Below are positions 1-6,950 of a DNA stretch of 8,072 bases, in pieces. The notes beneath the pieces are model-generated. The model was not told the origin of the DNA. It saw only the letters and a list, made by a program, of their open reading frames with translations, and ran no database searches. Within the stretch, counting starts at the first letter, position 1. Each line of letters opens with the position of its first letter. The position numbers and the translations under genes are program-made. The DNA is from an uncultured Rubrivivax sp. (GTDB taxonomy: Bacteria; Pseudomonadota; Gammaproteobacteria; Burkholderiales; Burkholderiaceae_C): NCBI GenBank assembly GCA_937975735.1, contig CALJUI010000357.1:1-8072 (forward strand), written 5' to 3'.

Positions 1-116
1 AGCGGGGTGGCGACGGCGGGCGTGTCGAGCGGGTCGCGCCAGGGCGACGCGGCGCGCGCCGCGAAGGGCAGGGCGCCGTCCGCGGCGAGCGCCCTCAGCA
101 GGGTGCGCCGTTGCAT
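1..116 (-). CDS. Exported protein, N-terminal fragment; probable YCF48/BNR-repeat protein
   Basis: Only the first 38 codons are present; the gene runs off the left edge. The ATG at 116-114 has a strong RBS. The translation begins MQRRTLLRALAADG and has an RR-containing n-region, a hydrophobic stretch and a likely cleavage after FAARA-A, followed by SPWRDPLDTPAVATPL. The DPLDTPAVA-type mature N-terminus recalls YCF48-related (photosystem II assembly factor-like, BNR/sialidase-repeat) proteins that often follow DUF1302 and DUF1329 genes in proteobacteria; this is recognition from memory of the family and rests on few residues. An Asp in the middle of the hydrophobic core (residue 13) is unusual for a signal peptide. 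The RR pair lacks the rest of a clear Tat motif. No repeats can be seen in the part available. Confidence 0.6.
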   Translation of the reverse strand, partial: MQRRTLLRALAADGALPFAARAASPWRDPLDTPAVATP

Positions 117-124
117 GCTCGAAG

Positions 125-129
125 CCTCC
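125..129 (-). promoter_or_regulatory. Ribosome binding site of the gene at the left edge
   Basis: GGAGG on the minus strand lies eight bases before the ATG at 116-114. It is the strongest Shine-Dalgarno in the left operon and supports that ATG. The gap from the DUF1329 TGA (148-150) is only 31 bases, consistent with one transcript. Confidence 0.65.
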
Positions 130-147
130 GCGTGCGCCGGCCGCGGC

Positions 148-1500
148 TCAGCGGATGCCGGCGCCGGCCAGCGCGTCGGCGGTCCACTCGCGGTCGCCCA
201 GCGGCTTGGTGTGGCGCAGGCCGCCGGTCTCGGCGATGAATCCGGTCAGCGAATACACGCCGGACACGAGGTCGTAGTGGCCGAACATGTCGGTGTACGG
301 GGCGGGCAGGTCGTAGCTCGGCGCCATGTAGGCGAAGCCGGTGCGGTAGAGCTGGCCGCGCGAGTCTTACTGGTCGCTCGCCAGCGCGGCCCAGGAGTCC
401 TCGTCGAGGTAGAAGGTGCGCTTGCTGTAGACATGGCGCTTGCCTTCGCGCAGCGTCGCCTCGACGACCCAGACGCGGTGCAGTTCCCAGCGCACGAGGT
501 CGGGGTTCAGGTGCTTGGGCTTGAGCAGGTCGTCCTGCTTGGCGCCGTAGACCGCGGCGTAGGCGTTGTAGGGCACGATCATCTCCTTCTTGCCGACGAG
601 CTTGAAGTCGAAGCGGTCCATCGAGCCGTTGAAGATGAAGGTGTCGTCGAAGGTCGTCGCACCGGCGGTGCCGGGGTTGGGCGTGTCGTGCGCGAGGTCG
701 GGCGCGACCTTGGTGCGGCGCTGGCCGGGCAGGTAGATCCAGGCGCGGCGGTCCTTGGCGCCGATGTCCAGCGGGTCGATCAGCATCAGCGCCTCGCCGG
801 CGCGGCGCGCCGGGCCGGTGTAGCTGATCTTGATCTTCCAGAAGGTTTCGCTCGCGCTCTGGCTGTTGTCCCAGAACGGGTACTCCTGGACGCTCAGTCC
901 TTCCGTCGCCAGCGTCGCTCGCCCGCTGGCGTCGACGTTCAGATTGCGGTACTTGGACTCGTAGGACTGGCCGTTGAAGCGAACCAGGTGGTTCCACATC
1001 GCTTCATGGCCGGTCTTCGGGATCGGGAACGGGAAGCCGGCGTGCGCGCCTTCCATCGAGCGGCCGTCGTTGCTGGTCTTGGCGCGGACCGCGTTCTTCG
1101 CGGTGTTGTCGCCGACCCACTTCGGGAAGGCCACGCTGCGATGCGTCGGGTAGACGTCGACGCGGAAGCTCGGGTGCTTCTGCAGCAGCGCCTTGGTGCC
1201 CTCGGTCAGCTTGTCGGCGTGCTGCGCCATGTTCTTGGCGTCGATGACGACACGCGGCTTGTCGGCGGCGAAGGGGTTGGGCCGGATGCCGTCGCCGGCC
1301 TTGAACCCGGCCGGCGCGGTCGTCACGCCGCCGCTGTAGGCGGGGATCGTGCCGTCCTTGTTGGCGGCCTTCTCGGCGCCGATCGGGGTGAGCGTGGTGC
1401 CGAGGGCCTTGGCCTCGTCGGCGCCGACGGCGGCCAGCGCGGCGGGCGCGGTGAAGGTGGCGGCGACCAGGGCCGCGCCGAGGGAGAGCTTGATGTTCAT
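148..1500 (-). pseudogene. DUF1329 family secreted protein interrupted by an in-frame TAA
   Basis: The gene begins at ATG 1500-1498 with a clean signal peptide (hydrophobic residues 5-22, cleavage likely after ALA at residue 23), so the product would be exported to the periplasm. The mature part matches DUF1329, a LolA/LolB-like-fold family usually encoded beside DUF1302 genes; typical segments are MEGAHAGFPFPIPKTGHEAM, DRRAWIYLPGQRR and NPDLVRWELHRVWVVEATL. The frame hits TAA at 367-369 (codon 378), in the sequence DSWAALASDQ-stop-DSRGQLYRTGFAY. After this stop the same frame continues for 72 sense codons to TGA at 148-150, including FAYMAPSYDLPAPY and LTGFIAETGGLRHTKPLG, which is family-typical C-terminal sequence. 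Total length of 450 codons is the normal family size. The interrupted codon is most likely an ancestral Tyr (TAC or TAT). If the stop is real, a 377-residue protein lacking about one sixth of its length would be made. A sequencing error at position 367 is the main alternative. Confidence 0.9.
367..369 (-). other. Premature in-frame TAA codon in the DUF1329 gene
   Basis: The plus-strand triplet TTA reads TAA on the minus strand, in frame with the ATG at 1500 and with the later TGA at 150-148. Changing only position 367 to G or A restores TAC or TAT. The next minus-strand ATG in this frame is at 327-325 and has no evident RBS, so re-initiation of the tail looks unlikely. Confidence 0.9.
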
Positions 1501-1508
1501 GGTGCCGG

Positions 1509-1513
1509 TCCTC
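1509..1513 (-). promoter_or_regulatory. Ribosome binding site of the DUF1329 gene, overlapping the DUF1302 stop
   Basis: GAGGA on the minus strand shares bases with the TGA stop of the DUF1302 gene (1514-1512) and lies eight bases before the ATG at 1500-1498. The overlap indicates that the two genes are translated from one mRNA. Confidence 0.65.
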
Positions 1514-3227
1514 AGAACGTGGTGCGGAAGGTGAGGCTGACGAAGCCGCGGTCCTTCAGGAAGGTGGTCAGGCCATTGGTCGCCGTCACGGCGGTGCCGT
1601 TGTCCTTGTAGCGGCCGATGTAGTCGATGTACTTCAGGTCGAAGCGGTACTTCTGGTGCACGTCGGCGGAGATGCCGATCGAGTAGTTGCCCAGGCCCTC
1701 GTTGCCGCCGAAGACGGTGGCCGCGTTGCCGCTCAGGCCGACGGCGTAGGTCAGCGGAGCCGACAGGTCGACGCCGGGCACGACCTGGAACCAGGTCGGC
1801 GTGAAGGACAGGCCGACGCCGACATAGTCCTTGGTGCTGCAGCCGTCCCACTTGTCCTTGGCCGGCGCGGTGGCGGTGGCGTTGCAGGGCGCGTGGCCGA
1901 GCGCGTTGAACAGGTTGGCGCCGCTGCGCACCTTGGACCAGCGCGAGTACTGCAGTTCGGCGATCCAGCTCGCGCTGTCGAACAGTGCCGTCTTCGGCAG
2001 GGCGCCGAACAGGTTGACCAGCGCGTGCCAGGTGTCGCCGCGCGCGCCCTTGGTGTCGCCGGCGGCCGGCAGGCCGGGCGCGACGCCGAGCACCTGGCTG
2101 CTCAGCGGCGTGTTGCGACGCTGCGAGATCTCGGCGCCGAGGCTGACGCCGCCGATGTTCTTGGCCAGGCTGACGCCGACCAGATCGACGTCGTCGGCGT
2201 AGATCATGTTGTAGACGCTGGCGTTCGCGCCGACGGCGGTCAGCAGCACCTGCGGCAGCTTGTCGGCGAAGTTGCGGTAGTAGAAGCCGAGCGTGCCCTC
2301 GAGCCAGTCCGGGCTCCAACGTGCCGACAGACCATACTCGCCGCGTTGCCTGGGCTCCGACGCCGGGCCGCGTGTCGCGAAGCCGAGCGCGCCGGAGATG
2401 AACTGGCGGTCCGGGCCGTTGAAGACGAAGTCGACCGGGCCGAGGTAGGTGCCGCCTTCCGGATAGCGCGCGGGTTCCCACTCGAACATGGCCTGCGCGG
2501 CGACCGACAGCGTCGACGTGACCTGCGCCTGCAGCGACAGCTGGTTGAGCGGGCGGAACAGCTCCTTCGCTTCGGTGCCGGGGGTGGCGAAGCCCTTCTG
2601 CAGGTCGAGCGGGGTCTGGGCATAGGCCACGCTGTGCAGGTTGCCGCCGAGCAGCAGCGACTCGCCCCAGTAGACGGTGTGACGGCCGAGCTTGGCACGC
2701 ACCGGCACCTCGCCGAAGTCGACGCTGCCGAAGACGAAGGCGTCGAGGATCTCGCCGCTGCCGCCCCGGTACAGGCGCTTGATGGTGCTGCTGTACTGGC
2801 CGCCGACGTAGCTGGGGATGCCGGACAGCGGCGGATTCGGGTTGCCGCGGCTGGTGCTGCCGTAGGCGCCGTCGACCCACGCGGTGCCGCTGATCCGCGC
2901 GCCGAAGCGCCGCTTGTAGATGACGTCGAACTCGGACAGCAGGTCCAGGCGCTTGGCCACGGCATCGCCCTTGTCGAAGCTGTAGGTGCCCTCGTCGGCG
3001 AGCGCGGAATTGCCGATCTTCGGGTCGCGCGACTCGACCCGCACCGCGTAGTTCGCGCGCACGGTGTTGTCCCAGCGGATCGACAGGTCCGGGTTGCCGG
3101 TGCCGATCTCCATCGCACGGGCGCCGCTCGCGGCGGCGAGACAGCCCAGCACGGCGATCGGGATCGCCGCCAGGCGGTGCAGGGGACGATCCGAACGGAC
3201 TTGGGTGGCGGTTCTGGTGGGGCTCAC
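1512..3227 (-). CDS. DUF1302 family protein, predicted outer-membrane beta-barrel
   Basis: This 571-residue protein belongs to the DUF1302 family, by overall length and by family-like segments such as the mature N-terminal IRWDNTVRANYAVRVESRD and LGRHTVYWGESLLLGGN. The GTG start is followed by a signal peptide with a basic n-region, a hydrophobic core around residues 19-33 and a probable signal peptidase I site after GARA (residue 38). A Cys at residue 29 inside the core gives only a weak lipobox. The mature part is rich in alternating polar/aromatic strands and Gly/Asn turns, and ends in the sequence FRTTF; a terminal Phe is the usual signal for outer-membrane barrel assembly. Function is unproven; in family context it is thought to act as an outer-membrane channel or substrate-binding barrel. 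The downstream DUF1329 gene follows after 11 bases, so the two form an operon. The family call is confident; barrel topology is inferred. Confidence 0.92.
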   Translation of the reverse strand: MSPTRTATQVRSDRPLHRLAAIPIAVLGCLAAASGARAMEIGTGNPDLSIRWDNTVRANYAVRVESRDPKIGNSALADEGTYSFDKGDAVAKRLDLLSEFDVIYKRRFGARISGTAWVDGAYGSTSRGNPNPPLSGIPSYVGGQYSSTIKRLYRGGSGEILDAFVFGSVDFGEVPVRAKLGRHTVYWGESLLLGGNLHSVAYAQTPLDLQKGFATPGTEAKELFRPLNQLSLQAQVTSTLSVAAQAMFEWEPARYPEGGTYLGPVDFVFNGPDRQFISGALGFATRGPASEPRQRGEYGLSARWSPDWLEGTLGFYYRNFADKLPQVLLTAVGANASVYNMIYADDVDLVGVSLAKNIGGVSLGAEISQRRNTPLSSQVLGVAPGLPAAGDTKGARGDTWHALVNLFGALPKTALFDSASWIAELQYSRWSKVRSGANLFNALGHAPCNATATAPAKDKWDGCSTKDYVGVGLSFTPTWFQVVPGVDLSAPLTYAVGLSGNAATVFGGNEGLGNYSIGISADVHQKYRFDLKYIDYIGRYKDNGTAVTATNGLTTFLKDRGFVSLTFRTTF

Positions 3228-3231
3228 GTTG

Positions 3232-3236
3232 TCTCC
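3232..3236 (-). promoter_or_regulatory. Ribosome binding site that supports the DUF1302 GTG start
   Basis: GGAGA on the minus strand lies four bases before the GTG at 3227-3225. The open frame continues upstream to an ATG at 3356-3354, but that extension carries no recognisable sequence and would bury the signal peptide. This RBS plus the signal peptide directly after the GTG decide the start. Confidence 0.7.
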
Positions 3237-3276
3237 GATGGGTCTTGGTTTGCGCGCGTGAGGCGCGTGGGCGGGA

Positions 3277-3286
3277 TCCGTACGGA
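3277..3286. repeat. 10-base palindrome TCCGTACGGA upstream of the DUF1302 gene
   Basis: A perfect dyad about 50 bases upstream of the DUF1302 GTG start, in the interval where an operator or promoter-proximal site would be expected on the minus strand. It contains the relatively AT-containing GTAC centre. No known operator is recognised. Confidence 0.3.
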
Positions 3287-3313
3287 GATTCTGTGAGCCG
3301 AGTGCTCGCCCAC

Positions 3314-3333
3314 CCCCCCTCTTGGCAGGGGGG
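3314..3333. repeat. C-run/G-run hairpin (7-bp stem, 6-base loop)
   Basis: On the plus strand CCCCCCT (3314-3320) pairs perfectly with AGGGGGG (3327-3333) around the loop CTTGGC. The stem is very stable. It lies about 90 bases upstream of the DUF1302 start codon. There is no T-tract on either side. It resembles the short GC-rich palindromes scattered between genes in many high-GC betaproteobacteria, but I cannot show more copies within this window. Confidence 0.55.
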
Positions 3334-3340
3334 CGCAAGG

Positions 3341-3352
3341 GTGGCCGGCCAC
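3341..3352. repeat. Perfect 12-base palindrome GTGGCCGGCCAC
   Basis: This is a perfect 12-base dyad without spacer. It lies seven bases from the C/G-run hairpin and about 115 bases upstream of the DUF1302 start. It could be a regulator-binding site or part of one intergenic repeat with the neighbouring hairpin. Palindromes made only of G/C-rich steps arise easily at this base composition, so function is not established. Confidence 0.35.
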
Positions 3353-3390
3353 ACAAGGCCGCGGCGGTGCTAAGGGATTGTCCCGGATCT

Positions 3391-3412
3391 GCGCAACGAC
3401 GTCGTCGTGCGC
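3391..3412 (-). repeat. Imperfect inverted repeat just after the cobA stop
   Basis: The arms GCGCA and TGCGC flank an inner 10-base palindrome (ACGACGTCGT, 3396-3405) with two unpaired bases. It starts 8 bases past the cobA TGA, where a transcript-end hairpin would be expected. No T-tract follows on the minus strand, so a canonical rho-independent terminator is not supported; it could stabilise the 3' end or be chance in GC-rich DNA. Confidence 0.4.
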
Positions 3413-3420
3413 CCGACGGC

Positions 3421-4200
3421 TCAGCTGCCGACCGCGGCGGTCTGCCGCTCGCCGGCAGCCGCGTGCCACATCGGCGCCGCGGTCACGACATCGCCGACCA
3501 CGAGGATCGCCGGGCTGCCGAGCCCCTCTCGCCGCACCGTCGCGGCCAGCGTGTCGAGCGTGCACAGCGCCTGTCGCTGGCGCGGCGTGTGCGCGCTGCA
3601 GATCGCCGCCGCCGGAGTGGCCGCGGGCAGGCCACCGGCGCGCAGCGCGTCCACGATCGAGCCGATCCGCGCCAGCCCCATGTAGATCACCAACGTGAGC
3701 CCGCTGGCCGCCAGCGCCGCCCAGTCGGGCTCTTCGCTGTCGGGTCCCGCGTGCCCGGTCGCGAAGGCGACGCCACGCGTGTGCCGCCGGTCGGTGACCG
3801 GCACGCCGATCGACGCCGGCGCCGCGATGCCGGCGGACAGGCCGCTGACCACTTCGACGTCGAGGCCCGCCTCGCGCAGTGCGTCGCACTCCTCGGCGCC
3901 GCGGCCGAACACGAAAGGGTCGCCGCCCTTGAGCCGCACCACGTGCTCGCCGCGGCGAGCCTCGCTGATCATCAGGCGATGGATGAAGGCCTGCGCCGTG
4001 CTGGCGCAGCCGCCGCGCTTGCCGACCCGGATGCTCCGCGCCGACGGCCGCAGGTCGCGCAGCACGCCGGGGTCGACGAGGGCGTCGACCAGCGCGACGG
4101 TGGCCCGGCGCAGCGCACGCACCGCGCGCAGCGTCAGCAGGTCCGGCGCGCCGGGGCCGGCGCCGACCAGGCGCACCGGATGCACCGGCGCGGCCGTCAT
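3421..4200 (-). CDS. cobA: Uroporphyrinogen-III C-methyltransferase (SUMT, stand-alone CobA type)
   Basis: This 259-residue protein methylates uroporphyrinogen III twice with S-adenosylmethionine to give precorrin-2, the branch point to siroheme and cobalamin. Family motifs in order are the N-terminal glycine-rich loop VGAGPGAPDLLT (residues 12-23), VGKRGG (59-64), VVRLKGGDPFVFGRGAEE (87-104), SGLSAGIAAPASIGVPVT (119-136), ATGH (147-150) and VIYMG (171-175). It has the methyltransferase domain only and lacks the N-terminal dehydrogenase/chelatase of CysG, so those steps must be supplied elsewhere. The ATG at 4200-4198 overlaps the nasA stop (ATGA). Its place at the end of the nitrate operon implies it supplies siroheme to NirB. 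One oddity is Ala18, where SUMTs commonly have Asp in the GAGPGD loop. The symbol cobA is used in the generic SUMT sense; nasF or sumT labels are also used for such genes. Confidence 0.93.
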   Translation of the reverse strand: MTAAPVHPVRLVGAGPGAPDLLTLRAVRALRRATVALVDALVDPGVLRDLRPSARSIRVGKRGGCASTAQAFIHRLMISEARRGEHVVRLKGGDPFVFGRGAEECDALREAGLDVEVVSGLSAGIAAPASIGVPVTDRRHTRGVAFATGHAGPDSEEPDWAALAASGLTLVIYMGLARIGSIVDALRAGGLPAATPAAAICSAHTPRQRQALCTLDTLAATVRREGLGSPAILVVGDVVTAAPMWHAAAGERQTAAVGS

Positions 4201-6950
4201 GCCGCCACCGCCGCGGTCGGGGAGTGCGACCGCACCAGCGCCACGACCGCCGGCCGGCAGGGACCGCATTCGGTGCCGCAGCGCAGCTGGCCCTGGACCT
4301 GGCGCAGCCGGTCGGCCTCGTCGCCGCTGGCCGCGCGGGCGGCAGCGACGATCGCCGCCTCGCTGACGTCGTGGCAGCTGCAGACCTGCGGGCTGCGAGG
4401 CAAAACCGCCACCGGCGGCACCGTCGCGCCGCTGAGCAGGGCGCGGCCAAAGGCGCGCGCCGAGGCACCGCTGCGCAGCAGGTCCAGCACCCAATGCTGC
4501 GACGATGCGTCGCCGGCCAGCACGAAGGCCTGCAGCGCACCGTCCTCGTCGAGTCGCATCGCGCGCGAGCGGCCCAGCCGCGGGTCGGCATAGCGCAGCG
4601 CCGCGGCGGCGTCGAGACCGAGCGCGGCCTCGAGCGCCTGCAGCGTGGCGGCCGCCACCGGCCCGGGGTGCGCGGCGCGCAGCAGCAGGCCGATGCGGCC
4701 GTCGGGCTCGCGGCCGAAGGGCACGCAGGCGGCGAACTCGAACGCCGCCATCTGCGATTGCAATGCCGCGCGCACCGGGAGCCAGTCCTCGGACATGCAC
4801 CAGGCAGCGGCGACCAGGCGCCACGGTAGTTCGGCCGCCTCGATGCGCACCGCGGTGTGCTTCAGTTCGGGCTGCTGCGACTGCGGGCAGCGCGCCGGCC
4901 CGGTCAGCGCGTTGACGCCCAGGCTGCCGCGGCCGCCGAGCACCTCCGGGCCCCAGTGCATCGCGACGTGGGCCTGCGCAGGCGGCACCGCGTCGCTGGC
5001 GCGCACCGGCAGCACCAGCGTGCCGCGGCGCGAGCGCACATGGACCAGATCGCCGTCGCGCCAGCGGCGCCGCGCCAGTTCCTGCGGGTGCAGCTCGACC
5101 GCCGGTTCCGGGTCGTGGCCGAAGGACCGCGCGAGCAGCCCGGTGCGGCTCATGCCGTGCCACTGGTCGCGCAGCCGGCCGGTGGTCAGCGACACCGGGA
5201 AGCGCGCGTCGCGCGCTTCGGCGGTCGGGCGCCAGGCCGGCGCGACGAAGCGTGCGCGGCCGTCGGGGGTCGCGAAGCGGTGATCGGTGTACAGCCGCGC
5301 GGTGCCGGCGCTCGCGCCTTCGGCGCAGGGCCAATGCTGCGGCTCGTCCAGGCGCGCGTAGTCCAGCCCGGTGATGTCGAGGTCGCGACCCCGCGAGCTT
5401 TCGCGGTGCTCGCGCCAGACCGCCTCGGCGTCGGCGTAGTCGAACCGGCCGGCGCCACGGCCGAGCCGCGCCGCCAGCCGGCGGCCGACCTCGGCGCCGA
5501 TCGCCCAGTCGTGCCGCGCCTGGCCGGCCGGCGCCACGGCCGCGCGCATGCGGCTGATGCGGCGTTCGCTGTTGGTCACGGTGCCGTCCTTCTCGCCCCA
5601 GGTCGTGGCCGGCAGCAGCAGGTCGGCGAAGGCCGTCGTCGCGGTCTGGACATAGGCTTCCTGCACGACCACGAACTCGCAGCGCTGCAGGGCTCTTCGC
5701 ACGGTCGTTTGGTCGGGCATCGACTGGGCAGGATTCGTGCAGACGATCCACAGCGCACGGATCTCGCCGTCGGCCGCGGCCTGGAACATCTCGACCGCGG
5801 TCTTGCCCGGCGCCGCGGGAACCTCGGGCACGCCCCACAGCGCGGCGATCTCGGCACGATGGGCCGGGTTGGCCAGGTCGCGGTGGGCGCCGAGCAGGTT
5901 GGCCAGGCCACCGACCTCGCGCCCGCCCATCGCGTTGGGCTGGCCGGTCAGCGAGAACGGCCCCGCGCCGGGCCGGCCGATCTGGCCGGTGGCCAGGTGC
6001 AGGTTGATCAGCGCGCTGTTCTTGTCGGTGCCGCTGCTGCTCTGGTTCAGGCCCTGGCAGTACAGCGACAGCGTCGGCGTGCCGGCGGCGAACCACCGCG
6101 CCGCGGTCACGATGTCGTCGGCGCGCAGGCCGCAGACCTTGGCCGCGTGGGCCGGCGTGAACTCGCGCACGCGGTCGCGCAGCGCCTCGAAGCCTGTGGT
6201 GTGCGCGGCGATGAAGGGATGGTCGACCAGTCCTTCCCACAGCATCAGGTGCAGCATCGCGTGGAACAGCACGACGTCGGTGCCCGGCAGCAGCGGCAGG
6301 TGCAGGTCGGCCGCGGCGGCGGTCTCGGTGCGGCGCGGGTCGGCGACGATCAGCTTGAGCTCGGGGTTCGCGCGACGCGCATCCTCGAGCCGGCGGAACA
6401 GCACCGGGTGCGCCCAGGCCGTGTTCGAGCCGGCGATGAAGACCGTGCGCGCCAGCTCGAGGTCGTCGTAGCACGCCGGCGGTGCGTCGGCACCCAGGCT
6501 CTGCTTGTAGCCGGCGACCGCGCTGCTCATGCACAGGCGCGAATTGGTGTCGACGTTGTTGGTGCCGATCAGGCCCTTGGCCAGCTTGTTGAAGACGTAA
6601 TAGTCCTCGGTCAGCAGCTGGCCCGACAGGTACAGGCCGACCGCGTCGGGCCCGTGGGCGGTGACGATGCCGGCGAAGCGGTCCGCCACCTCGGCGAGCG
6701 CGGCGTCCCACGACACCGGCTGCAGTGGGGCGCCGCGCGCCGCCCGCCGTATCGGCTGCAGCGCGCGCGCCTGGCGCTGCAGGTGCGGCGCCGCGGTCAG
6801 GTGCAGGGTGCTGCCCTTGCTGCACAGGCGGCCGAAGTTGGCGGGGTGGTCGGGGTCGCCGCGCACCCCGGTGATTTGCGCCCCGTCGCTCTGGATGAGG
6901 ACCCCGCAGCCGACGCCACAGTAGGGGCAGGTGGAGCGCGTCTCGTTCAC
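4197..6950 (-). CDS. nasA: Assimilatory nitrate reductase catalytic subunit with C-terminal BFD-like [2Fe-2S] domain
   Basis: This 917-residue cytoplasmic enzyme reduces nitrate to nitrite using a bis-MGD molybdenum cofactor. The N-terminal [4Fe-4S] ligands are C8, C11, C15 and C43, in STCPYCGVGCG and GRLCSKG, with conserved K45 next to the last. The likely Mo-ligand cysteine is about C140, in DTNSRLCMSSAVAGY. Further family hallmarks are QGLNQSSSGTDKN, TGQPNAMGGREVGG and TTGRLRDQWHGMSRTG, the last in the C-terminal molybdopterin dinucleotide-binding domain. The tail carries a bacterioferritin-associated-ferredoxin-like site: C857-x-C859 (VCSCHDVSE) and C895-x2-C898 (GTECGPCRP). The start is taken as GTG at 6950-6948, which leaves a seven-residue lead before the first cluster cysteine and overlaps the nirD stop; there is no strong Shine-Dalgarno, consistent with coupling. 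The length fits NasA proteins that carry the extra domain (Klebsiella NasA is also of this class). No separate NasC/NasB-type reductase is visible, so the electron donor is unknown. Confidence 0.96.
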   Translation of the reverse strand: MNETRSTCPYCGVGCGVLIQSDGAQITGVRGDPDHPANFGRLCSKGSTLHLTAAPHLQRQARALQPIRRAARGAPLQPVSWDAALAEVADRFAGIVTAHGPDAVGLYLSGQLLTEDYYVFNKLAKGLIGTNNVDTNSRLCMSSAVAGYKQSLGADAPPACYDDLELARTVFIAGSNTAWAHPVLFRRLEDARRANPELKLIVADPRRTETAAAADLHLPLLPGTDVVLFHAMLHLMLWEGLVDHPFIAAHTTGFEALRDRVREFTPAHAAKVCGLRADDIVTAARWFAAGTPTLSLYCQGLNQSSSGTDKNSALINLHLATGQIGRPGAGPFSLTGQPNAMGGREVGGLANLLGAHRDLANPAHRAEIAALWGVPEVPAAPGKTAVEMFQAAADGEIRALWIVCTNPAQSMPDQTTVRRALQRCEFVVVQEAYVQTATTAFADLLLPATTWGEKDGTVTNSERRISRMRAAVAPAGQARHDWAIGAEVGRRLAARLGRGAGRFDYADAEAVWREHRESSRGRDLDITGLDYARLDEPQHWPCAEGASAGTARLYTDHRFATPDGRARFVAPAWRPTAEARDARFPVSLTTGRLRDQWHGMSRTGLLARSFGHDPEPAVELHPQELARRRWRDGDLVHVRSRRGTLVLPVRASDAVPPAQAHVAMHWGPEVLGGRGSLGVNALTGPARCPQSQQPELKHTAVRIEAAELPWRLVAAAWCMSEDWLPVRAALQSQMAAFEFAACVPFGREPDGRIGLLLRAAHPGPVAAATLQALEAALGLDAAAALRYADPRLGRSRAMRLDEDGALQAFVLAGDASSQHWVLDLLRSGASARAFGRALLSGATVPPVAVLPRSPQVCSCHDVSEAAIVAAARAASGDEADRLRQVQGQLRCGTECGPCRPAVVALVRSHSPTAAVAA

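Larger units (their letters stand above)
3228..3420. other. Intergenic region between cobA and the DUF1302 gene
   Basis: This 193-base gap separates the nitrate operon from the envelope-protein operon; both are read leftward. It must contain any terminator for cobA and any promoter for the DUF1302 gene. I can see four inverted repeats (3391-3412, 3341-3352, 3314-3333, 3277-3286) and an RBS at its left end. None of the hairpins is followed by a T-tract on either strand, and I found no convincing sigma-70 or sigma-54 promoter by eye. The short frames crossing the gap show no recognisable protein. Confidence 0.8.

Noticed and set aside
367..369. Programmed recoding of the in-frame stop
   Set aside because: The codon is TAA, not the TGA used for selenocysteine, and no recoding hairpin is evident after it; a point mutation or base error is simpler.
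7..1611. 534-codon plus-strand frame opposite the DUF1329 gene
   Set aside because: It is a GC-rich antisense shadow: low-complexity Val/Ala/Gly/Arg composition, no recognisable domain, and it lies fully opposite a gene with strong family similarity.
1656..3296. 546-codon plus-strand frame opposite the DUF1302 gene
   Set aside because: Same shadow character; no motif and no RBS, while the opposite strand encodes a convincing exported protein.
3314..3333. Rho-independent terminator at the C/G-run hairpin
   Set aside because: Neither strand has a T-tract after the stem, so only a hairpin is reported.
3335..3353. Sigma-54-like promoter on the minus strand (TGTGG ... TTGC)
   Set aside because: The GG and GC elements are 12 bases apart rather than the required 10, and the site falls on a palindrome that explains the match.
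367..3354. 995-codon minus-strand frame that would fuse an upstream stretch to the DUF1329 protein
   Set aside because: The upstream part is an out-of-frame reading of the DUF1302 gene, rich in Arg, Pro and Gln. The true start is the internal ATG at 1500 with RBS and signal peptide.
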